A stretch of 42,366 nucleotides of DNA from Fusobacterium sp. (GTDB lineage Bacteria > Fusobacteriota > Fusobacteriia > Fusobacteriales > Fusobacteriaceae): the NCBI RefSeq assembly GCF_019012925.1, contig NZ_JAGIRL010000002.1, positions 1 through 42,366 on the forward strand, read 5' to 3'. The notes beneath the pieces were generated by a model. That model worked only from the letters and a program-made list of their open reading frames with translations, did no database searches and was not told the origin of the DNA. Position numbers and translations under genes: made by a program. This document shows, in pieces, positions 1 through 6,615 of this stretch. Numbering within the stretch: position 1 is the stretch's first letter; the number at the start of each line of letters is the position of its first letter.

Positions 1-564
1 AAAAAGAGATTAGAAGATGGAAGTTTACCTTTTCTAAAAGGAGGCATTTATATCTTTGGAAGAGTAGAAAATGATGAAGATAGAGAGTGGTATAGGAAAC
101 AGATTTACGAATTTGTGCAGTTTATGAAGCAGACGGGAACCTTTGAATATGTTGCTATGCAAATTAAAATTTTAGATGAAAGATGTTTAACTGATTATTT
201 TGATAGAAATAAACTAGAATTATTAGAAGCTAAACAAAAATATACTACATCTAAAGATTATTTAGAGTTTAGAGAGAAATTTTTTAAAAAATGTAATAAT
301 GAATATGAACAAATGACACAAGAAGAAAAAAATATTAAAATGGATAGTTTTAATAAAGGAGAATTTAATGATTATGGAACTAACACTTATTTTTCCTTGT
401 ATCATATGGGATTAACAAGTCCTAAATTTAAAGATTCAGAGCCAAGAGATAAGAGTAGAAGAAAAGAATATAATAGCATAGCTGATGTTCAACTATTAAA
501 TTCTGTAAAAATTATGTATGAAGAATATTATAGAGCTGATAATGGAGATATAATAGAAAAATAA
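1..564 (+). CDS. Hypothetical protein, 5' end outside window
   Basis: The reading frame is open from base 1 to the TAA at 562-564, giving 187 residues, so the true start lies upstream; the GTG at 115 is internal and has no ribosome site. The protein is hydrophilic, rich in Lys, Glu, Asn and Tyr, with no membrane segment or signal peptide in the visible part. I recognise no domain. It is followed after 20 bases by a short truncated gene and a short lipoprotein, then by insertion sequence remnants, so it sits at the edge of a decayed accessory patch. Function is unknown; a polymorphic-toxin or phage-like accessory role is conceivable from the setting alone, but nothing in the residues shows it. 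Confidence 0.6.
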   Translation, partial: KKRLEDGSLPFLKGGIYIFGRVENDEDREWYRKQIYEFVQFMKQTGTFEYVAMQIKILDERCLTDYFDRNKLELLEAKQKYTTSKDYLEFREKFFKKCNNEYEQMTQEEKNIKMDSFNKGEFNDYGTNTYFSLYHMGLTSPKFKDSEPRDKSRRKEYNSIADVQLLNSVKIMYEEYYRADNGDIIEK

Positions 565-584
565 TAACTTAATGAGGTGATGAA

Positions 585-722
585 ATGTCAAATATTACAG
601 ATAAAGAGTTATTGGCAATATGTAATTTATCTAATTTAAAGATGGAATTTGCAAATATAGGAAAAGATATAGATGAACAAGCTAAAGAAATCTTGTCATA
701 TCATACAATTTACTTTAGATAA
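585..722 (+). CDS. Very short ORF, possibly a truncated gene start
   Basis: The ATG at 585 follows a good ribosome site (GAGGTG, 575-580) and opens a 45-codon frame ending at TAA 720-722. It starts MSNITDKELLAICNLS and ends abruptly. The N-terminal pattern (ITDKELL...LSNL...) reminds me of the start of larger lipase-like (Mbeg1/DUF2974-type) proteins in related bacteria, which would make this a stump whose 3' part was lost. That resemblance is from memory and weak. No membrane segment or signal peptide. It lies between the unknown gene ending at 564 and a short lipoprotein at 752, in a region full of truncated genes. Confidence 0.4.
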   Translation: MSNITDKELLAICNLSNLKMEFANIGKDIDEQAKEILSYHTIYFR

Positions 723-751
723 AAATATATTAAAAAGTTAAAGGGGAAATT

Positions 752-937
752 ATGAGGAAGTTTAGAGAAATATTAATAGTTTTAATATTACTTTTATTAA
801 CAGCCTGTGGAAGAGTAACAGAGGAAGAAGCAAGACAAGCTTTACATAATAATTTAGTAAAGAGATATGGAGAAGAGTTTAAAATAGGCTATATGGGAAG
901 ACATTCAGATGGGAAAGAAATATGGTATGAAGCATAA
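752..937 (+). CDS. Short lipoprotein, probably truncated
   Basis: Sixty-one codons with a clear lipoprotein signal: positive start (MRKFRE), a Leu/Ile-rich core and the lipobox LTAC, which puts the lipidated Cys at residue 19. After cleavage only about 43 residues remain (GRVTEEEARQALHNNLVKRY...), a charged helical start followed by what looks like the beginning of a beta-strand domain, and then a TAA where the domain would be expected to continue. The ribosome site AGGGG (742-746) is well placed. The tnpB remnant begins about 20 bases after the stop, so the missing 3' end was probably lost through insertion and decay. It may still be made as a tiny lipoprotein. Function unknown. Confidence 0.55.
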   Translation: MRKFREILIVLILLLLTACGRVTEEEARQALHNNLVKRYGEEFKIGYMGRHSDGKEIWYEA

Positions 938-954
938 ATATATTCTTTAGGAAT

Positions 955-1437
955 TAAATAAAAAAAAGAGCAAAGAAAATTGTCTAAAAGATTTTTAGTT
1001 GCAGAAAGAGAAGGTAAAAATAAAGCGAAGCTAAAAAATATCAAAAATAAAAAGTAAAAGTTGCTAAAATACATGAAAAAATTATAAATATGAGAATAGA
1101 TTTTTTAAATAAGTTAAGTACAGATATTATTAAAAACCATGATATTATTTGTATTGAAAACTTAAATATAAAAATCTATATCATAAATTAGCAAAATCTA
1201 TCGCAAATATATCATGGTCAAACTTTATAAATAACTTAGAATATAAAGCAAAATGGTATGGCAAATTGATAGGTTATATCCTTCAAGTAAAATATGCTCT
1301 GTCTGTTGTTATAAGGAGGGTAAGAAAACTCTTGATATAAGAGAGTGGATGTCATACACACCACAATAGAGATATAAGTGTAAGTAAAAATATACTAGCC
1401 AAAGGTCTAAGAATCAAAGAAATAACATATTTTTCTG
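955..1437 (+). pseudogene. tnpB: IS200/IS605 family TnpB remnant
   Basis: Read across frames, this stretch gives the C-terminal half of a TnpB (OrfB) RNA-guided nuclease. Recognisable blocks in order are [46 protein letters not shown] (RuvC Glu region), [37 protein letters not shown], then the first zinc-ribbon half (KICSVCCYK) and RDISVSKNILAKGLR. Several stops and frameshifts break it: stops near 993 and 1054, an indel after ENLNIK, and a lost piece in the second half of the zinc ribbon where the second Cys pair should be. The N-terminal half is missing. No partner tnpA is present and no clear end structures are visible, so it is inactive. It also accounts for the gene-free stretch 938-1446. 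Confidence 0.85.
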
Positions 1438-1446
1438 TTAGAGATA

Positions 1447-1716
1447 ATGGAGGTAAGAAAGGTAATATATACAACAAATGTAATAGAAAGTTTAAATAGC
1501 AAATATCGTCAGTTAAATAGTCAGAGAGGTGTTGATACATCATTGCTAAAGGCATTATATTTAGCAATCTTTGAAGCAATAAAGAAATGGACATTAAATT
1601 TAAGAAAATTGGGGAAAAATATGTGGAGAACTATAGACTTTTTGGAGAATTTGGAGAATAAGATAAAAGAAGAAAAAATCAAGGATAAAAAATTTATCCT
1701 TGACTTAAATAAATAA
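1447..1716 (+). pseudogene. IS256 family transposase C-terminal fragment
   Basis: An open frame of 89 codons matches the C-terminal end of Mutator-type (IS256 family) transposases: EVRKVIYTTNVIESLNSKYR, then QRGVDTSLLKALYLAIFEA and KKWTLNLRKLG. The Glu in TTNVIES is the position of the third catalytic residue of the DDE triad; both catalytic Asp residues and the whole N-terminal three quarters of the usual protein (about 390-400 residues) are absent. The sequence switches into this fragment directly at the 3' end of the tnpB remnant, so two unrelated elements decayed next to or inside each other. The ATG at 1447 has a GGAG-like stretch nearby only by chance. No inverted repeats or target duplication recognised. 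Confidence 0.85.
1673..1703 (-). terminator. Intrinsic terminator of the HAD gene
   Basis: An 11-base perfect inverted repeat (TCAAGGATAAA, 3-base loop, TTTATCCTTGA; 1679-1703) is followed on the minus strand by a run of six T. It lies 19 bases past the stop of the HAD gene and overlaps the last codons of the transposase fragment on the other strand, which suggests that the terminator, not the fragment's coding, is what is maintained. Confidence 0.75.
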
Positions 1717-1721
1717 AACTA

Positions 1722-2531
1722 TTATAAAATATCTTTAAAATGTTCTTTTACTGTTTCTAAGACACCATTGTTATTATTATCTTTCTCAGTTACGAAGTTT
1801 GAGATCTCCTTTAATTTAGGGTGAGCATTTTTCATTGCATAACTGTATTTTCCAGATTTCATCATAGAGTAATCGTTTAAAAAATCACCAAAAATCATAG
1901 TCTCATCATACTTAATATCGAGATTTTTTTGAGCCATTTCAACAGCAGTTCCCTTACTAGTATCCAATTTTCCTAAATCTAGCCAAACATTACCAGAAAC
2001 AACAACTTGGAATCTCTCCTCTAGATCTTTAAAGTAAGTGTAACTATTTTTCTCTGCTCCTATAAAGTCACAAATAGCAATTTTAAATATCTCATCATTG
2101 ATCTCGCTTAAATCATCAAGTACCTCAATTTTGTTGTAGTATTTAGTGATCTCACTTTCAAAATCATATTTATCATTCAAAAAGACAGATTTTTCAACAA
2201 ATGCAGATGTTTTCCCACATAGTACTGGAAGAGCTCCATCTATATTTTTACAGATGTTCAAAAGAAATAGTACATCCTCTTTTTTCATAGTATTTGAGAA
2301 GATCTCCTTCTCCTTATACATAACACAAGCTCCATTTTCACTGATAAAAAGCATACTATCTTTTATCTCTTTAAATCTTTCCACAAGATTACAATAAGGT
2401 CTTCCACTAGCTACTGCAAAAATGACACCATTCTCAGCTAATTTTTTTTGTATTGTCCAAAACTCTTCGTTAATTTCATTTTTATCATTTAACAGAGTAC
2501 CATCCATATCAGTAATTACCAATTTAACCAT
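1722..2531 (-). CDS. Cof-type HAD-IIB family hydrolase
   Basis: A 269-residue cytoplasmic phosphatase of the haloacid dehalogenase superfamily, Cof/YidA branch, which typically removes phosphate from sugar phosphates, nucleotides or flavin/pyridoxal intermediates; the substrate cannot be told from sequence. Motif I is DMDGTLLND at residues 8-16 with the nucleophile and acid/base Asp; motif II is VASGRPY near 41; motif III/IV is the Lys in KLDTSKGTA near 193 and the GDFLNDYSMM motif near 216. The middle carries the IIB-type alpha/beta cap. Length is normal for the family. The start ATG has GAGGTAGG a few bases upstream. It follows the broken MATE gene by 47 bases, so it could be read from the same promoter, and ends at a clear terminator. 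Confidence 0.9.
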   Translation of the reverse strand: MVKLVITDMDGTLLNDKNEINEEFWTIQKKLAENGVIFAVASGRPYCNLVERFKEIKDSMLFISENGACVMYKEKEIFSNTMKKEDVLFLLNICKNIDGALPVLCGKTSAFVEKSVFLNDKYDFESEITKYYNKIEVLDDLSEINDEIFKIAICDFIGAEKNSYTYFKDLEERFQVVVSGNVWLDLGKLDTSKGTAVEMAQKNLDIKYDETMIFGDFLNDYSMMKSGKYSYAMKNAHPKLKEISNFVTEKDNNNNGVLETVKEHFKDIL

Positions 2532-2578
2532 AATTCCTACCTCTTCATATTTTTAATTTTTTTATATTATAGCATAAG

Positions 2579-3895
2579 TTAATATTTTTTTGAAAGAGGA
2601 TTGTAGTTTTTCATAAAAATATAGGAAAAAGCTAAAGTTAGAAGTTCTGCTACAAACATTGTTAACCAGATACCATTTACTCCTAAAATTTTTGGTAGTA
2701 AAAAGATAGAGATAATCAGAAATATTACTCCACGTAGCATAGTTATAATTGTAGATATTTTAACTTGGTCTATAGCTGTAAAATATCCAGCTGTAAAGAT
2801 ATTAAAACCACAGATGACATAGGCAAAACTATAGACAGTGAGAGCGTTCTTAGTAAGAGCTATGTCGTTGCTGTCTGTCAAGAAGATAGATACAATTTCA
2901 AAGGAGAATAGGTTTATAAGTCCATAGAATATGACACCTAAAGTTCCTAAGATAAAGAAACTTTTTTTGATGATTTCAAAAATTTTGTCATACTCCTTTG
3001 CTCCTAAATTAAAACTTAAAATAGGTTGAACCCCTTGATTGAATCCTATCATCGTCATTGTGATAAAAGATGAGATATAACCAATTATACCAAAGGCAGA
3101 GATTCCCTTATCTCCAAGCTCTCTCAAAATAACTAAGTTAAAAACAAAGATAGAGATACCTGTTGAGATTTCAGCTAGAAATTCAGCAAAACCAACCTTC
3201 ATAATTTTAAAAAGATTTAAAAATGAGTATTTAATCTTTGTAAACTTAATTCTCTTAGTTTTAAAGAAAATATAGTAAAAAAGTAAAGATGTAGTAGTTA
3301 CTTGAGATATACCAGTAGCAAAGGCAGCCCCTTTAATTCCCCAGTGAAAGATAACTACAAAAATATAATCAAGAAAAAGATTTACAACTCCCCCAATTAT
3401 AACACAGATAGTTGGATATACAGGATTTCCATCTACTTTAATATATATTTCTAAAGCATATCCAGTCATATAGCATACACAAAATAAAATAATTACACTT
3501 AGATACTCTTTTACATATGGATATAGTGTTCCACCTCCACCTAAGAAGTGTATTATAGGATCCATAAAGATAGTTATGAGTATGGAGATGAGTATTCCAC
3601 AACTCAATAGAGAGTAGACAGCAGTGGTAAAAATTTTATTTCCAGCTGTTCAGTCACCTTCACCATAATGAATAGCAATCATTGTAGAACTTCCAATAGC
3701 TATCATTATTCCAATGGCAAATGTAAGATTAAGAAGAGGCATAGTGATATTAACCCCTGCAAGACCCAAAGCCCCGACAAATTTTCCTATGAACATTCCA
3801 TCTACCATAGTGTAAATAGTGAAGATCCACATAGATACAACAGAAGGAATTGCATATCTTAAAATTGTCCTGAAAATAGTTTTTTCTTGTTTCAT
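2579..3895 (-). pseudogene. MATE family efflux transporter with in-frame stop
   Basis: The minus strand encodes a 437-residue, 12-segment Na+- or H+-coupled multidrug exporter of the MATE family, interrupted by one TGA at 3650-3652. The first 81 codons (MKQEKTIFRTILRYAIPSVV..., ending HYGEGD) and the codons after the stop (TAGNKIFTTAV...) are in the same frame, so there is no frameshift, only a nonsense codon after the second membrane segment. The rest is intact, including GFNQGVQPILSFNLGAKEYD, the second-half repeat of the MATE signature. A TTG at 3605-3607 could restart translation but would give a protein lacking the first two helices. The divergent promoter and MerR regulator look functional, so the mutation is recent or a sequencing error. 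Selenocysteine read-through is unlikely because no redox site is expected here. Confidence 0.85.
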
Positions 3896-3932
3896 AATAA
3901 GATCACTCCTAATAACATAAATTATATATAAT

Positions 3933-3963
3933 ATTGTAAACCTTAGAATAGTTCAAGAGTCAA
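3933..3963 (-). promoter_or_regulatory. MerR-type promoter with operator dyad
   Basis: On the minus strand, -35 TTGACT (3958-3963) and -10 TACAAT (3933-3938) are separated by 19 bases, the stretched spacing that MerR-family activators correct by untwisting DNA. The spacer is filled by an imperfect palindrome, CTTGAACTATTCTAAG (3942-3957), the expected operator position. It drives the broken MATE gene. A TATAAT at 3975-3980 on the plus strand, whose -35 would fall in the same palindrome, probably serves merR and would give autoregulation. Confidence 0.75.
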
Positions 3964-3997
3964 GAAAAATATGATATAATATATTTGAGGTGGCCAT

Positions 3998-4807
3998 ATG
4001 AAGAGATTATATAAGATAGGAGATATAAGTAGGCTCTATGGTATAAGTAATGATATATTGAGACACTATGAAAAAATAGGGCTATTGATACCAGATACAA
4101 GGGGAGAGAATGGATATAGATACTATTCAGAAAAGCAACTTTGGAAATTAAACAATATTAGAAGTTTGAGAAGTTTGGGATTGGGGCTAGGTGAGATTAT
4201 TGATTTTTTAAATAATAGAAGTGTAGAGAAAACTAAAGAGATGATAGATTTTCAATTGGAAAAGATCAATGAAAACTTAGAAAAACTTCTAAATTTAAAA
4301 AAAGAGCTGGAGTTAAAAAAAGAGAATATAAGATATTATGAAAAGTTTTCACAATATGAAAAGATAGAGGTCATAGAGATACCACGAAGATATATTCTAT
4401 TGAAAAGAGGAAGTTTCAAAGAGGAGAGTGAGATCAATTTAGAATTAAAAAAATTGAAAAGAAAATCTGATGAGGACAATGATTTCATCTTTAGTGAGAG
4501 CGAGATAGGAACTATCATAAGATTTGATGATTGGAATAGTAATAGATACTATAATTACAGTGGAACATTTATCATAACTAAGGAGAAGACAGAAAACTAT
4601 ATAGAGGCTGGAAGATATCTAACATATTTTTTTTGTGGAGATTATGACAAAATGGATGAACACTACACTAAAATAAAAGATTATATAGGAAGAATGGGCT
4701 ATAAGGTGTGTGGAAATATAATAGAGTTATACCATATAGAGATGCATATAACTGAGAATAAGAGTGAGTATGTAACTGAAATACAAATTCCATTGGAAAA
4801 AATTTGA
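3998..4807 (+). CDS. MerR family regulator with GyrI-like effector domain
   Basis: A 269-residue one-component regulator. Residues 1-75 are the MerR winged helix (YKIGDISRLYGISNDILRHYEKIGLLIP, then GYRYYSEKQLWKLNNI), followed by a long coiled-coil dimerisation helix (about 80-115, Leu/Lys/Glu-rich) and a C-terminal GyrI/BmrR-like ligand-binding domain of about 145 residues. This layout belongs to the drug-sensing BmrR/TipA group, which binds hydrophobic cations or other compounds and activates an exporter. The ribosome site GAGGTGG is 4 bases before ATG 3998. It is divergent from the MATE gene, with a 19-base-spacer promoter between them, so the MATE gene is the likely target. The ligand is unknown. 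Confidence 0.9.
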   Translation: MKRLYKIGDISRLYGISNDILRHYEKIGLLIPDTRGENGYRYYSEKQLWKLNNIRSLRSLGLGLGEIIDFLNNRSVEKTKEMIDFQLEKINENLEKLLNLKKELELKKENIRYYEKFSQYEKIEVIEIPRRYILLKRGSFKEESEINLELKKLKRKSDEDNDFIFSESEIGTIIRFDDWNSNRYYNYSGTFIITKEKTENYIEAGRYLTYFFCGDYDKMDEHYTKIKDYIGRMGYKVCGNIIELYHIEMHITENKSEYVTEIQIPLEKI

Positions 4808-4853
4808 GAAAAATTATATAATATAGAGTAATTAAAAATATTAGGAGAAAATT

Positions 4854-5414
4854 ATGGTAAGGGATAAAAAATTTTATTGGAAACTTTTTTTGTCAACGTT
4901 TTATCTGAGTGCATTTACATTTGGTGGTGGTTATGTAATTGTACCTCTGATGAGAAAAAAATTTGTAAATGAGTATAAGTGGATAGAGGAGGAGGAGATG
5001 ATAGATTTGATAGCCATAGCACAATCATCTCCAGGAGCTATTGCAATTAACTCTTCCATCATAATTGGTTATGAGTTGGCAGGACCGATAGGAGCAGGGA
5101 TAACTTTGCTAGGAACAGTACTTCCTCCACTTATAATTGTCTCTATAATCTCTCTTTTCTACATTGCTTTTAGAGATAATCTCATAGTAAATGGAGCAAT
5201 GAAAGGAATGCAGGCAGGAGTAGCAGCTATAATTGTAGATGTAGTTTTTAATTTGATAGGAGATATAAAAAAGTTAAATGATAAATTCTCAACATATTTG
5301 ATGGTTGGAGTTTTTATTGCTACATTTTTTATAAATATAATAGCTATAATCTTAATATGTGGAGTTTTAGGTGTAACCTATAAGTATTATGAGAGAAAGA
5401 GGGGAGAGGTGTGA
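4854..5414 (+). CDS. Chromate transporter (CHR) family, first half-protein
   Basis: A 186-residue integral membrane protein with the CHR-domain signature FTFGGGYVIVPLM near residues 21-33 and AIAQSSPGAIAINSS near 56-70, and about six membrane segments. Long ChrA proteins contain two CHR domains; this one has a single domain and overlaps by 4 bases with a second single-domain gene, so the two probably form a heterodimer equal to one long ChrA. ChrA exports chromate or takes up sulfate-like anions; in an anaerobe the natural substrate is uncertain. AGGAG lies 6 bases before the ATG. It opens the long forward cluster that runs to 13588. Confidence 0.88.
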   Translation: MVRDKKFYWKLFLSTFYLSAFTFGGGYVIVPLMRKKFVNEYKWIEEEEMIDLIAIAQSSPGAIAINSSIIIGYELAGPIGAGITLLGTVLPPLIIVSIISLFYIAFRDNLIVNGAMKGMQAGVAAIIVDVVFNLIGDIKKLNDKFSTYLMVGVFIATFFINIIAIILICGVLGVTYKYYERKRGEV

Positions 5415-6025
5415 TATATTTACAACTTTATTGGAGTTTCTTTAAAATTGGACTTTTCAGTATAGGTGGGGGATATGCTTCACTTCCACTTATAGAGAAA
5501 GAGGTCGTAGAATTACATGGTTGGCTAACAATGACTGAGTTCACAGATATAATAACAATATCTCAGATGACACCAGGACCAATAGCTATCAATAGTTCAA
5601 CTTTTGTAGGTACACAGATAGGTGGATTATTAGGAGCTATTGTAGCAACTTTAGGCTGTGTCACACCTTCATTTATTATAGTTTTGTTTTTGGCATACAT
5701 ATATGTAAAGTATAAAAATGTGAGTGTAATCTCTGATATACTCTATGGATTGAGACCGGCAGTTGTTTCACTCATTGGAGTAGCAGGGCTTTCAATTGTG
5801 ATGTTAGCCTTCTTTGGTGAGAAGAAATTAGAGGTTTTAGAGTTTTATATGGATAGAATAGGAATCCATCTAACTTTAGGAAAAATATCTATCAATTGTA
5901 TTGCAATTATATTTTTTATAGTATGTTTATTAGCTTTGAGAAAACATAAAGTAAACCCTGTATATGTTATGATAGGGAGTGGAGTAGCTGGTGCAATAAT
6001 TTATAATTTGTTGGGAGTAGTGTAG
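5411..6025 (+). CDS. Chromate transporter (CHR) family, second half-protein
   Basis: A 204-residue membrane protein with its own CHR signature, FSIGGGYASLPLIEKEVV near residues 16-33, ISQMTPGPIAINSSTFVGT near 50-68, and about six membrane segments. It starts with GTG at 5411, inside the TGA stop of the preceding CHR gene, so translation is coupled and the two products are probably partners in one transporter. The ribosome site is the GGGGAG of the preceding gene's last codons. One base separates its stop from coaE. The two halves differ clearly in sequence, as expected of an old duplicate pair rather than a recent copy. Confidence 0.88.
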   Translation: MIYLQLYWSFFKIGLFSIGGGYASLPLIEKEVVELHGWLTMTEFTDIITISQMTPGPIAINSSTFVGTQIGGLLGAIVATLGCVTPSFIIVLFLAYIYVKYKNVSVISDILYGLRPAVVSLIGVAGLSIVMLAFFGEKKLEVLEFYMDRIGIHLTLGKISINCIAIIFFIVCLLALRKHKVNPVYVMIGSGVAGAIIYNLLGVV

Positions 6026-6026
6026 A

Positions 6027-6611
6027 ATGATAGTTGGATTGACAGGTGGAATAGCTAGTGGAAAATCAACAGTGAGTAATTTTTTTAGAGCTTTGGGAGT
6101 AAAAATTGTTGATGCAGATCTAGTAGCTAAACAGATAAGTGAGAAAGAGGAGATAATAAAAGGTATTATAGAGATCTTTGGAACAGATATATTAGATGAA
6201 AACAGAGAGATTTCAAGAGTAAAATTGAGAGAAAAAGCTTTCAAAAATAAAGAGTTATTAGGAAAATTAAATCTTTTAATACATCCAAGAGTGATTGATT
6301 ACTTTGAACAGAGCAAAAAAAATACACCTGAAGAGGAGATTGTAATTTTTGATGTACCTCTTTTATACGAGGCACATATGGATAGACTTTGTGATAAGAT
6401 TATAGTAGTAGGAGTAGGAAAAGAGTTACAGATAGAGAGAATAATGTTGAGAGATGGTAGCAGTAGAGAGATTGCTGAAAAAATAATATCTTCTCAGATG
6501 TCTCTTGAAGATAAGATGAAAAGAGCAGATATTGTAATTATGAATGAAGCTGGACTGGAAGAGTTAAAAGAGAGAGTAATATCTGTGTATAAAAAATTAA
6601 AAGAGAGGTAA
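6027..6611 (+). CDS. coaE: Dephospho-CoA kinase
   Basis: A 194-residue cytoplasmic kinase that adds the 3'-phosphate to dephospho-CoA with ATP, the last step of coenzyme A synthesis. The P-loop is GLTGGIASGKST at residues 4-15; VDADLVAKQI near 29 is the family's acceptor-site motif, LIHPRVIDYF near 87 the CoA-domain motif and VFDVPLLYEAHMD near 107 the Walker B-like region, followed by the lid (ERIMLRDGSSREIAEKIISSQ). Length is normal. It begins 1 base after the CHR gene and ends 4 bases before the U32 gene, so it belongs to the same operon. Confidence 0.95.
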   Translation: MIVGLTGGIASGKSTVSNFFRALGVKIVDADLVAKQISEKEEIIKGIIEIFGTDILDENREISRVKLREKAFKNKELLGKLNLLIHPRVIDYFEQSKKNTPEEEIVIFDVPLLYEAHMDRLCDKIIVVGVGKELQIERIMLRDGSSREIAEKIISSQMSLEDKMKRADIVIMNEAGLEELKERVISVYKKLKER

Positions 6612-6615
6612 TCGA

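Noticed and set aside
955..1446. A guide RNA gene (omega/re-RNA) at the tnpB 3' end
   Set aside because: The tnpB 3' end is broken and joined to the IS256 fragment, so the normal right end is gone.
3650..3652. TGA in the MATE gene as a selenocysteine codon
   Set aside because: The position is a hydrophilic loop after the second helix, where relatives have no Cys, and no stem-loop of the SECIS kind is evident just downstream. A nonsense mutation is simpler.
3668..3862. Plus-strand open frame opposite the MATE gene
   Set aside because: It is the reverse shadow of well-conserved MATE codons, with a low-complexity His/Asn/Ser-rich product and no ribosome site.
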